Shown here one piece after another: positions 1-11,780 of a stretch of 64,000 nt of DNA. This stretch comes from Sialis fuliginosa (taxonomy: Eukaryota; Arthropoda; Insecta; Megaloptera; Sialidae). Made by a program: the position numbers and the translations under genes. Below the pieces are notes generated by a model that saw only the letters and a program-made list of their open reading frames with translations, was not told where the DNA came from and did not search any database. The first letter of the stretch is position 1. Every line of letters starts with the position of its first letter. Where the stretch lies: the NCBI GenBank assembly GCA_961205875.1, contig OY540810.1:35960001-36024000 (forward strand), written 5' to 3'.

Positions 1-150
1 AAAATCATAAATAGTCACTGGTTTTTAATTTGTGGAGACCTGCAAAGATCTACAACGATCTTTAGAGATCTTTGTAGATCTTGATAGAGATCGAAACGTT
101 GAAAATTCATGAACTTTCAACGTTGATAAAATCATAACTTAAGGAATAAA
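1..150. repeat. Palindrome-rich repeat end
   Basis: Two inverted repeats are visible: a near-perfect palindrome around positions 48-86 built on AGATCT/GATCTTT blocks, and AACGTTGAAA facing TTTCAACGTT across a 10-base loop at about 94-123. The GAAACGTTG string at 93-101 also occurs in the snapback element at 18.89 kb and at 41.99 kb. I infer the edge of a repeat of that group; the rest lies outside the window. Confidence 0.4.
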
Positions 151-789
151 CAGTAACGATAATAGTAAATCAAGTCGGAAAAAAGTTTGCCACCAGCGCG
201 CTCTTTTGCAAAACGCTGACTAAACAGTTTAATATTGAACAAAATAATGTAGTAAATAATTGTGTAGAATAAAAAGATCTAAAAAATCCGCGACATCATA
301 TATCTAACTTTTATAGTAAAGCCACAATGACTGCTTTCATATTCAAAGAATAAAATTTAAAATGTTTGGGTTCTGTATACGTGGACTTATGATCTGTAAA
401 ACATTAATCCTTATTAAAATAAATGATCTTTTCATTATAAGTACTTAATGTACATATAATTTACAATATAATTTGCCCTTTACAGCATCCAATTTGGTCT
501 TTTAATTTAGGAAATAACTTTAAATAAGTTATATACGGTAAATATTATTAATAACGCGCGAACTGAAGAACAAGTGCCGCGTCGGAACATCTCGGCCGCC
601 ATTCGGACTCCCTTGGCTCGACCGTTGTCTTTTGATCGTCAAGTGCTTATTTTGTTTTAAGTAATTAACATTTAAATTTAAACAGAACAAATATTATATA
701 TGTTTGTACTTAATTCAACTATATTTTTCAAAAATCCTAAACAATAATTCTGTAGTCCACGCAAGCAAAGCCGCGGGAACAGCTAGTTT
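151..789 (-). mobile_element. Non-coding retroelement, diverged copy C
   Basis: Reverse-complement relative of the two copies at 10.19 and 11.82 kb. Shared blocks include the AACTAGCTG start (here at 781-789, read on the minus strand), the TTGTTTAGGATTTTTGAAAAATATAG block, the CCAAATTGGATGCTGTAAATGG block and the TTCCGACTTGATTTACTAT block near its 3' end. It diverges clearly from the other two (older insertion) and lacks their GACA-repeat tail. No open frame is seen. The CTAGCTG...CCGCGGCTT type of start is familiar from RTE-related insect SINE/LINE remnants; the family assignment is an inference. Confidence 0.6.
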
Positions 790-3700
790 ATGATAAATAC
801 CATACAAATATCATTTAAATATGAGAATTTCTGAAAGAGTTAGGTTAGGTTTTGGCCTGAACCAAATTCTTCATATCACTGGGCATTACGAAAACAACAT
901 ATTGTTGTAGTAGTTCTATTTTTGGTAAAGAGACATTCTAAATACGGTTATAACCTCTTTATTACACACATATGATATTAATTTAGTTACACAACGACAA
1001 GTTCAACTACTTAAATGTAAATAGGATACAAAACATAAATGTATCACTTGTGAAATCCTCGCGAGTTTTTACAAAACCTATAGCTACGTTTAAAGAAACC
1101 TGAACTTGTTGCTGCTCTATTTACCATTATAATTAACAGCATTGACATTCAATATAATCAATTAAAACATATATCTAATTATATATTTTTTTATTTTCCA
1201 CATTTTTTAATGTAACGTTTTGATTTTCTAATTTGCAAAACATGGATTTCTAGATACTGCCTACAGATTTTATTTTTATTTTTAACTTACCGTTCGTGGA
1301 GAAAGGAGTTGTAATGATTACGAAACATTTTTTTCGAATTTCCATCAAATGTTCATGTTTTGAGACCCTCCAAACCATATCTTAATTTTTGAAGTGGTGC
1401 TCTGTTAAAAATAAAATAAAGTTGTATTAAACAATTGTCTGTAATTCCGTTTTTAAAGTCTCCCTGTAGAAGAAGAGTTACCGCAGTTCTACTTATAAAT
1501 AACAAAATATAAAATAACCTATATTTTTAATAATTATTTTTATTTTTTATTTATTATTATTTTAGATAAAACAAAATGAATGGGACATAAACTATAGATA
1601 ATGTTATTCTCTACATTATGTGTCAATGGAATTTTTTTTGAATGTAATGAATGTAAAATGGATATCTTCTTTCGTCAATTTTTGAATTTCCGAATTATTT
1701 TTTAAATAAGAAAAAATGTTTTAGATAAAAAATATCGAGTGTGTTATTATCTATAATTTATTCCCCGTACATTTTTTCCAATATTTATTATTTAGTCAGA
1801 AAGAATTTTTTTAAATAATTATTTAGAATCACCCACACTGTTGACTCCATGGTACCTATGGCCAATATATATATTTTTAACTAAATATTGTTCGTTTTTT
1901 AACTAGATATTTAAAATTTATGTAATCAACGATGTAAATATTAATGAATCTTTTCTCAAAAATCAATTTTGTGTTAGTTATATCGAGTTCATAAAAAAAT
2001 TAATTACTTACCTTCTATGTCTATTATTTATTCAGTACTTTCTCAAAAATAGTTTAAAATTATATAAATTATTTACAAATTAAATTAAAATAAACACCAA
2101 TCGAAAAAAAGGTTACAAACAATTAAAAACATACATTATTTTCCTCAAACTTTCATTTTATAACACAAACACCATATTCCATAAATTGAAAAACGTACAA
2201 TAAATCTGCTAGTAAACTTCCCAAAAGAAAACAAGTTGACACTTGGGTTCCCTTAGGTTCAATTGAACTACAAATATACCAAGTATTATCAAAATTGGTG
2301 AGATAATACTCGCAAATACTTTTTAGACGATAAAAGTTCAAAAATTTCGAATATTCTAAAACCCCTAATCCGATTAGCACCAAAATCAACATGTCTGGAG
2401 TACTCAAAAATAATTAAAATCGGTGCATTTTTACAGTAGTTATCGTGAACGAAATAAATTCTACATTCAGACACACGCACAGCCGCCATGCGGAAATTAA
2501 CTTTACTTTGTGTTTTTGAAGATAGTACAATCAGAATCTGCTTTTATCTCGGACATGATTTTTCAATTTCTTTGAGAACATGGAAGTAAAAACAATAAAA
2601 AACAAAATAACATTAAAATAGAACATAAAACAGCTGTCTAAATTAACAATAGTTCAATAGACAAAATTAATAATAAAAAATAAAATACTTTCATTTTAAA
2701 TGATAAATAATAATCTTTCAGTTCACCTTTATATAAAACGTAACAATTCAAAATTCAATGACGATATTACAAAATCTAAAAACCGACACCTATTTTATGA
2801 TACAATTGAACTATTATATTATAACATGATCTACAATATTCTATAATATGTAACATTAAATTCACACACACTCATGCCCATTCATTGACCGTTAAGAAAT
2901 CTAATACAATTATATAAGTGTGTAAATATCAAAGTTAACGGTAAAGGATACATAAAACGTACAAGTACGATGCTGGGGACGGTTACCGGTCGGTCGGCGA
3001 TCCCAGTGATTTGGGGTAACTGTCCATGTGTTAGTTGGTCATCACTCTTGCTTTCACTCGACCGCTCTCGATTGCTCCTAAACAGATTTGCGCGGATCTA
3101 TAAGTTTCGTATCTCTACACATTCACAAGTGGCAATTAAAGATAGTTGGGTTTTTGAAAATATTGTACGTATGCAATTGCATGTGTAATATATATTTATT
3201 ATTATATAATCTAGATCAGGAGTATTCAATTAGTTGCATTAAATAAATTATATTTAGGGCACAATAAAATTCTGATTATGGAATTTATAAATAGCGATTT
3301 TTTTAGGGTTCCGAAGAAATATTAATATAAATATTAATCTCATTTTGTCGTCCGTCCGTCATTTTCAGCCAAGGCAAATTATCTCGTAAACTATATAAAC
3401 TAGAAATTTGAAATTTTAACTGAACATGTAAAATGATACCCTGTAGTAAAATATGTACACATTTTTTTGAATTTTTCAGAGGGGGCGCGAAGGGGATAAA
3501 GCAAGACAAAAAAATATTTTTTTTATACCAAGGCATGTGGCACATCAAAATGTATAATCAAACCAGTGGAATTTGACCCTTTTTTAATTTTTTTCTAATG
3601 CAAATAAAAAAAAATGTACCTATACCAAGACGTGAGGGTATTTTTTAGTTTTTTTCTAACTCAAAAATGATGTCATAAGGGGACTAAAAGCAGTGTTTTA

Positions 3701-6700
3701 AATTCCCCCTCCTCTAACTTGGTAACTACTGGCTCAAAAAATCTGAAAAAATGGTAACGAGGCTTTAGTGGGATTACCAACGACAAATACTAAAGTCAAT
3801 ACTGTCATTTTAAATTTTGGAATAATAAGGATTATATTTTATATACACCCATGTATGTCTTGACCGAATTATTTATTATAAATATATAATTCTACAAAAA
3901 TATGAACCATGTAAATTTTCACTTATATTTGCATACGTAAGAAAATGCCATAAAAGTTAAATATCTGTGTTTTAATACTTTCTTTTAATTTAATAATAGA
4001 CGCACCAGAGAACACTGTAATGTACTCAAACTGTATTAATTACCAACATTATAATTAGTATTTGGTACAAAAAATCAACAGACTTATATAAAAAATGTTC
4101 AATTACAGTAAAGTCTCATTTTTTATACGGTGGATATTTTCTACAGAAATTCCCCATAAAAAAATTCGCACAAAAAAGATAAAGCTTACATTGTAAAATT
4201 TAGAATACGGTTCGTAATTTTCTAAAACCGCATAAAACCAAAGAAATGAGTTAAAATAAAACAAAAATCGTATTAAAAAATTTATGAAAATTCAAAAAAT
4301 AGGATGCTTAAAAAAACAAAAAATTTGTTGGAAAATTCATACAAAACCTAAAATAAGTTTGTTTCTCACACGCACACACGAAACACACAACACCCAATTA
4401 CTAAATAACACGAAGGAGCTGTCAGCAAAGGAGAAAATCCACTTGACACAAAACCCTTGAAGAAGAAGAAGAAGTTTGTTTCTAAATTTTATCTATTTGA
4501 TTTTATTAAATAGTAGGAATCATATTTAGACCGCCGATAAATCATAAATAAATGTTAATTTGATTGATAATTTATCAAATTTTATTATATTTCAGAGATA
4601 AAGGGGGAGAGGATAAAAATTTTACGATTTTTTTGAAAATTTTTATAGTCATAAAACGTTTACTTTTAAATTCCTTAGATTACCAGCTTTTATTTGATAC
4701 CTTACAAGAATTTGGATAAAATATCATACCCAAATTGAATTTGGTCTATAAAAAATCTGATAGTTCAAAATTGATGTTTCCTTGTTAATTTATTTACACT
4801 AAAATATTGTTAAAGGCAATATAAAACATTTATTATTAGTAAATTTTATAATTACAAACTGATATTTTTTAGGAACTGAATGATATACTACACCGCTGAC
4901 ATTTCGGAGTGCAATGGTGTCAACTTAATGTGTTAATTAATTACAATTTGAGCTTTAAAAAACAATCGTAATAAACACGTTTTTAAATCAAACGTTGCAG
5001 GAGCTGAAATAAAAAATAAAGTGCAGTTATTAATTACGTGAATTTTCAAGCACCCTTATTTTTGCATCGTTATTTTTGTGACCTATTTATATTTTATTTT
5101 AAATTATGTATAGTGCAGTTAACTACTCGGCACCACTCCAAGTAATGACGCCACTGTTTATTTTACTAAATTGCACATTGGTTACAATATTGTAAAAAAT
5201 TACCACGCGCTAAATTTTTATTATACTGACACCTTCGTAAATGTTTTTCATTTTTCAAATTTACCAGAATTTTTTTCAAGCATTACATATAAAGTGGAAA
5301 TATAATTTTTAGTAACTGCTGCGGGCTTATGATGTATAAAATGCAAAAGAAAAATTAAGATATATACTGCAACCAAATTTTATATTAATAAAATTTTCTT
5401 TCATAAATATCTATAAAAATGTATGTAACATTCGAATATTTTTTATTTATAGTAATTTTTATTTATAAATTATCTGCAATGAATTTGAGTAGTTTATAGT
5501 TTAACAATAATAAATCAATACGCATTATTGAATAAATGTTATTAAGCCAGTTGAGTTTTAAAGAATTAAATGAAAACTCAAGTAAATAAAAGTAATAATT
5601 TTAAGATGATAATAATAATATAATAATAACTAATATTAAGGTCTCTTTTATTTACAGATTTTAATAAGTTTGTTGATTAAAACAATAATTGATGGATTGA
5701 TGATTGATATGCCCTTTTCCAACAGCTCAAGAAATAATAAAAACTTTTATAAAAAATTTAATTATAACTATGCCAATATTTTTTATGTCCTTTATTAAAA
5801 TGAAAATAACTATTATTTATCCATTCATAACAATTATCTGATTTAAATAATTTTCACAAGCAAAGAAAAATGAAAATACTTCAGATGGTAAATTCCCAAT
5901 AATCGTAGGAGATACTTTAAAATTTTTAATTATTATGTAACCTTCACGTATATTAAAAAGAGGATTTAGAATATCAGACTTCCTGTAAAAATAATTTCTC
6001 ACACGAGCTACCGGAAGTTCCATCGTGTGCTATATGGATGCTTGACAAATTGGCGACCGCTGCTGGTGATAGAAACTTTTTCACTTCTGGGTGTAAGTCA
6101 TGTCAATATGAAGTGTGTGTTAGTCTGATGTAATCAAAATGCATTACTTATCTGTAATTTGTGCGTTTTTATATAAATATTAAATATATTAACAATTACA
6201 ACATTTAATTCATAATTAATTAATTTTCTTTAAATATATACAATTAATGTATTACTAAATATTATAGTAATCCAAATAAAAACACCGTTTAAATTAAAAA
6301 TTCGACACAATAAATAGTTTCATAATGGATATTGTATCACTTGTTATTTAAGGATGAGCTAATAAACAAAAATTAAGAAAGCATAATTAGAACAATGTTA
6401 GGTAGTGCGAATTGTTACGATTAATAAAGCAGCCAAATGATAAAATCTAAGCAACCATGCACTTAATTAATATGTGTGTATTATAACAATCTAATATTAT
6501 GTCATGATTATATGTGGATTAGATGATTTCCATAAAAACATGGAAATAATGTTAAAGTATTCACTTTCAAAATGGTTACATTTCATGGCAATTTGGAAGA
6601 AATGTTTTTAAAACATATCATTAATGTGTTATGTGATGCACAAATTTGATAAAATGTTAAAAAAATAAACTTAATTTTTTGTATTTGTTTTATAGTTTAA

Positions 6701-7759
6701 GATGTTTTTTATTTATTTTTTCTCGGCTCCATAAGCCCATGTTTTAGTTTTGAATCTAAAGAAAATTATACCAAAATTTCATGCTGTCAACATCGCAAAA
6801 AATCTTATTGTGTCTTTTAATTAACATGAGTGATAGTTTAGACTCGATCTCGTTTCGTTAAAATTGGAGTCATATCGTTGCAGTCTCGTGTCGTTAACAA
6901 ATAAACCGATTTTTATATAAAAAATATTTTTCCATTTATTTTTATGTATTGAACAAAGAAATTTTGAAATATAACGAATCTTACATATGTATTTTAATTT
7001 AATTTTTTCTTTTTACAATAGTAATTTTATACTTATTATTGATAGTAATTTTTTTCAAACTGTGTCATTTTGAGACCAAGACCAAAAGATCTTTAGCTAC
7101 ATATAAATATAGCGTCCTGTTGTATACAAAAATTTTGACCCACTCATTCATTCGAAGAGTCTTTTTATATATCATTGTGTAAGCATATTATCTTGAATCT
7201 TTTAAAAAAAAACATAGTTCATTGTAGTGGTAATTGTATAACTATTGTAAGTCCTTTAAAAACGGATCAGTGATTATTGGTTATTATATTATAAACACAC
7301 TAAAAAACGCTTCTTTATTCAATACTACTTTAAATGTATGTATAATCAATAGATCATAAAATCTTCAATGAAAAGGTGTAAAAAACAATTACAGAATCAT
7401 TGATGTATATAAGATACAAGTACATATTCATAATTAGACTAAAGATATTATACAAACTGTATGTACACTCTAATCACAAATGGCCATTGTAAAAGCCACA
7501 AACGAGTATAGTTTTTTAACTTTCATTACTATTTTTTAATATTGAATAAATTGAACTTATAATTTTTGGGAAAATAATTACAGTCAGATACAATTTTTTA
7601 AGCTGGGTTTAAATTATGCTTAGGGTAATTATTTCCAAACAATTTCGACTCACGGCACCCTTTTTGAAGGTTTTCCCATTAAAATACATGTACATGTATA
7701 CAAAATGTAATTTTCAATAATAAACTATATACATATGTATGTATTATAATTAATAATAT
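790..7759. other. Gene-free AT-rich region
   Basis: I see no supportable gene here. Short open frames (for example 2970-3188 plus and 5817-6023 minus) have no recognisable domain, no convincing splice context and AT-driven composition. A two-unit TTAGG stretch sits near 839-851. A degenerate AGGGTTCCG...GTCCGTCCGTC repeat, related to the one at 30.1 kb, lies at about 3303-3480. Confidence 0.55.
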
Positions 7760-7911
7760 TTAAACTAAAAATATACAACTTAACCACAATAAAACAATGT
7801 CACTCGACACGTGTTTCGACTTCACAAGAAGTCCTCATCAGGAGCCTAATAGTTCCAGACGTGTCTAGTGACGTTTTATTGTGGTTCAGGTGTATATTTT
7901 TTAGTTTAAGT
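7760..7911 (-). repeat. Snapback element with hammerhead-like core
   Basis: Two arms of about 52 bases (7760-7813 and 7857-7911) are inverted copies sharing TTAAACTAAAAA, ATATACA, AACCACAATAAAAC and GTCACT. Between them, on the minus strand, are CTGATGA (7841-7835), a perfect 6-bp hairpin GACTTC/GAAGTC with loop TTGT (7833-7818), then GAAAC (7817-7813). This order resembles a hammerhead ribozyme core, but one extra G separates CTGATGA from the hairpin. GACAC followed by GTC (7865-7858) faces GTGTC (7810-7806), as a stem III with cleavage triplet would. Hammerhead-like motifs are known from Penelope-like elements; ribozyme activity is not shown here. Confidence 0.5.
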
Positions 7912-9944
7912 AACTAAGAAACCACAGTTTCTCCGTTTTTCCAGTAATTAATAATATATAAACAAAAACTGTCGAAGACCAACCTATCAAAATTTTGTAT
8001 TTCATCACTTTTTTATCCTTTGCATGAATTCTAATGTACCTTTTACCTCTAGTCTATTATTATTGTTATAAAATTGAAAATATCTTTTTAATTTGAAGAA
8101 AATGGAAGAAGAGAATTAAAAAATCAGAAATATTAAAATGATAATTTAACTAATTATAAAAGATTTTTCAAAACTCAGGTTTAGTAATTATAATTTTTAA
8201 TAAGAATCTTGAAATTTAATTTTAAAAGTCCTCAAGTAAGGCTCGTTAGTTTTTTTCAGAAAGAAATATATAAAATTGTAGAATCATAATAATACTACAA
8301 TAGTACTTTAGCATAAGCAATTAATTGTACAAAATAAAATGTTGAGAAAACTCATGTTTTAATGAACATACTTATAGGAAGTTATTAATACTCAATTGGT
8401 TTTATTTTCTATTGCAATAATAAAAGTATTAATGGGTTCGTATGTAAATTAATACGACAATATTCAATATATATATTTTACAAATACCAACTTCCTGGTT
8501 TTATCCAATCATTACCTAAATAATTTCAGAGATATACGTTAACAATAAAAAATAACAGATATGGGATCAGAAAGTACTCACTGTTCTGTAAAAGAAATGT
8601 AAAATAATCAGTGTAAACAGTTTACCAAAACAAAATAATTAGCAATAAATATGAAATATTTTCTACAGATACATCAAAAACCCTACAATTAGTTGAAACA
8701 ATCATTAGTTTAAGTTGCACTCATCCGAAAAAACTTACAGGAAGGAAACTTATATGGTGCACTACACACTATTTTACTATGTACGATAAAATACATAAGG
8801 TACCATAATTAAAATAATAATTATAGAAATTCCTTGATTTCGACAAATCAATTAGAAATTTCGACTAAACTGCATCTCTCTTCACATTATAATTAATTGT
8901 ATAGAAGGCTAAAATTTTGCTACAAATGAAATATATTACAGGACTGGAATAGTTCTTATTTTATGAGTTTTTTTCTTTATCAATGTTACAACTTTTTTAA
9001 AATAAAAACAAACAAGGTTTTATTGATTGTAAGAATATGCAAATATATTTTTTCACTCTTATACCCATATATATGAAATACTTAAAGTATAAGTGAGTAT
9101 TGTTATTATTATTATTATTGCATTCTGTAAAATGTTGCAAGTGATGTTTCTTATATTAATTTATTTATAAATATAGATATGAGATAATAAATTATATGCT
9201 TACACTTATATAAGCAGTACACGTTTATAATGTCTTCAATTATGTATACATATATCATTATTTATACATATATGAAAATCTGTTTTGACATTTGTGTCTG
9301 AATTTCAGTTTTCATTTAGGATTATAGATGTCAATTTAAATCTGTATTTCAATTGTAATTTTAGTCACTGTATTATTTCTGACAACATTTTGCTATAATC
9401 ATTGTACTGTTTTTGGTTGAAATATTTTTTAAATTGCAATTTTAGCTATGCCAGTTAAAGGCTTTGTAGTCACTGTTGAACGATTACAATTATTTTTAAG
9501 TCATAATGATTATATCTATTTTAAGATAAACTGAAAGATGATTCCTTATTCTGAAAATTTCCATATACTTAACATACACATACATTACTCCCTGGTTCTT
9601 AAATCAAAATAAAAAATGTATTTTCATTATTTCATGGTCCCTTTTTCACGCATTTTCAACACTCCTTTTTAGAATCATTACTCCAGTGTTTTAATAACAA
9701 AGTAATATAATAAAATGTAAAGAAATTCTCATAGACCAATTTCAAAGAGCTATATTTCCAAATTAAAAATATAAAACGACTTTGTTTTTACTTCACAAAA
9801 AATCTTTTCGATACTTTATTTTTGTTATACATAGGTACTTTATATTTCTAATACCTTTATGAAAATAGTTTACACAAAATTCGAAAAAGTAACTTTATGT
9901 ATAATATACGACCTTATGAGTTTTTCATCAATCAAAAAATAGAC
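7912..9944. other. Gene-free AT-rich region
   Basis: Nothing coding is supportable. The stretch is very AT-rich with short ATT microsatellite runs (about 9100-9120) and no recognised repeat ends. Confidence 0.5.
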
Positions 9945-10128
9945 TTAGGGTCCATGCAAATTATCGAACTGGCCTCGTTCCAATCAAATATAAATAAATA
10001 ATAAACAATGAAATCATTCACACAATAGGTATCGCTCAGGTCTCGGTCCAATCACGCTCCGATACAGTATTACTATACTGAAGCGAGACCGGACCGAGAC
10101 CGGCTCAATAGTCTGGATCGACCATTAA
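9945..10128. mobile_element. MITE, GGTCTCGCTCCAATC family, copy 1
   Basis: The left end (TTAGGGTCCATGCAAATTAT, then CGAACTGGCCTCG and CCAATC) is the inverted copy of the right end, which read on the minus strand is ATGGTCGATCCAGACTATTG then AGCCGGTCTCG. The centre holds further GGTCTCGGTCC / GGACCGAGACC inversions. The same ends occur at 56.69-56.92 kb. No coding sequence; a non-autonomous terminal-inverted-repeat element is inferred. Confidence 0.5.
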
Positions 10129-10188
10129 AGTACAAAACGCCCCACTCTTAATTATTAATATTATTTTCATTGTTAATTTTATATTTGT

Positions 10189-11066
10189 AACTAGCTGGGC
10201 CCACGCGGCTTCGCTCGCGTAGACTACGGAATTATTGTTTAGGATTTTTGAAAAATATAGTTTAATTAATTAAGTACAAACACGATTAGTTATTATTGTA
10301 ATAATAATTTATCAATACCTAAATTACCTAACAAAAACGAATCAGAAGAAAAAAGTACAAATAATTTGTGTTCTGTTTAAATTTAAATGTTAATTATTGA
10401 AAACAAAATTAACTCAAACGTCAGCCGAGGGACTCCGAATATCTACCGAACGTAAGCGAATCCAGTCTGATGTACATCGCTTCGATGCGGCACGACACCA
10501 TACATTTAAAATGTTACCTTTATAAATATATTTTAAGATATTTTCTAAACTATACGACCAAATTGGATGCTGTAAATGGCAAACTATATCTACATTAAGT
10601 ACTTATGACGATGAAATCATTTATTTCGATAAGGATTAATGTTTTGCAGGTCATAAGTCCATGTAAACAAAACCCAAATATTTTATGTTTTTTTTGTAAC
10701 ATAAAAGCAGTCATTGTGGCTTAAATATAAAAGTTAGACATATCGTGTCGCTGACTTAATTGTAGAACTTTTGATTCTACACAATTCTTTAATACATTAT
10801 TTTGTTCTATATTGAACGGTTTAGGCAGCGTATTACAAAACAGCGCGCCGACGGCAAAATTTTTTCCGACTTGATTTACTATTATCGTCACTGCTTTGTT
10901 GTTATGTTACCTAACGTAATAAAATATAGCCTATAACCTGGCCAGAGAACGTACCTATGAATTAAAAAAAAAACTCGTAAATCGGATAAGTGGTTCTCGA
11001 GTGATAAGGTAACTAACGGACAGACAGACAGACAGACAGACGTTGAGCTTTATATATATTAAGGAT
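10189..11066 (+). mobile_element. Non-coding retroelement, copy A
   Basis: About 878 bp, from AACTAGCTGGGCCC to CTTTATATATATTAAGGAT, ending in a GACA microsatellite (about 11020-11041) plus short tail. It differs from copy B (11823-12711) at only a few scattered bases, so both inserted recently or one derives from the other. No open frame of note. RTE-like/SINE-like by its start motif and repeat-bearing 3' end (inference). It lies about 560 bp upstream of the TATA box at 11623. Confidence 0.65.
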
Positions 11067-11255
11067 GATTTTGGTCTTCGGCATTTTTTTAATTGAAATA
11101 GTTCCATGGCTATAAAAAGATTTTGAACCACTGTACTTAACGAAATCTGTATTTTTTTGGTATCAAAAATTCGAAATTAAATTTTGCTATTATATACCGG
11201 AAGCTGTAATCTATGACTCAGCACTTTTATCGACCTTGTTGATGGTCTAGTTGAA

Positions 11256-11515
11256 CTACCCATGTGAGAAATGTCAACCTTGACGATGGGCCCAAGCTTG
11301 CCAATGTTGCTTTTTCGATATTAGTCCCAGCCAACCTTCAGATACCGAACTTCGGGTCACCTATTCTTTACCCAAGAATGGGCCAACTCTGGGTTAGTCT
11401 TGGTACAACAAGCCTTAGCCGAGTCTTGAATGAAGTTATCATTTGTATCTTGGCCCAGTGTTGGCTAGCATTGAAAGGTGTCATCTTAATATTGTAATTC
11501 GCGGGGCCAATAATT
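11256..11515. repeat. GC-richer block with GGCCCA/TTGGC words
   Basis: A compositionally distinct block upstream of the promoter. The words GGGCCCAAG, GGGCCAAC, CCCAGCCAAC and TTGGCCCAGTGTTGGC recur in both orientations. It may be a degenerate repeat or a regulatory block. The short plus-strand open frame here (11264-11497) has no recognisable protein features. Confidence 0.3.
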
Positions 11516-11622
11516 TTAATTTACTGACCCTGTTGTTGGTAAAATAACATTCACGGTGTGGATGAAACATGTACGTCGTTTTTGATAGCCAAGTGGGGAT
11601 TCCACCGGTAAGTATGCAACAA

Positions 11623-11630
11623 TATATAAG
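11623..11630 (+). promoter_or_regulatory. TATA box of the long secreted-protein gene
   Basis: TATATAAG lies upstream of the 5' exon ending at 11780. Arthropod-type initiators follow: a TTCAC about 26 bases downstream (A at 11649) and an ideal ATTCAGT with A at 11667. The first has the better TATA spacing, the second the better initiator match. Either gives a 5' UTR of about 110-125 bases before the ATG at 11775. Confidence 0.55.
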
Positions 11631-11774
11631 AAGTGGGTCATTTTCTTCACCGGTACTACTACATTCAGTGAGAGTGAACAGAGAGAGTGTCTTCTACAAC
11701 TCCGGTGTTTCTGTAGTGAGAATTGTGACTTGTGATCTTTAGTGTGGTTTATAAATATATTTACAATTTTTAAC

Positions 11775-11780
11775 ATGAGG
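11775..11780 (+). CDS. Coding exon 1 (Met-Arg) of the secreted-protein gene
   Basis: ATGAGG followed at once by a perfect GTAAGT donor. It contributes only Met-Arg and joins in phase 0 to exon 2 (25975), completing a classic signal peptide. The 5' UTR (from about 11650-11667) carries no other ATG in a longer frame that would compete. The link across a 14.2 kb intron is inferred from the promoter, donor, phase and resulting peptide; a transcript would confirm it. Confidence 0.6.

Noticed and set aside
2970-3188. 72-aa plus-strand frame
   Set aside because: No domain, no splice context, AT-region chance frame.
5817-6023. 68-aa minus-strand frame with a fairly protein-like sequence
   Set aside because: No recognisable family, no neighbouring exon and no promoter or poly(A) context; could be a decayed element.
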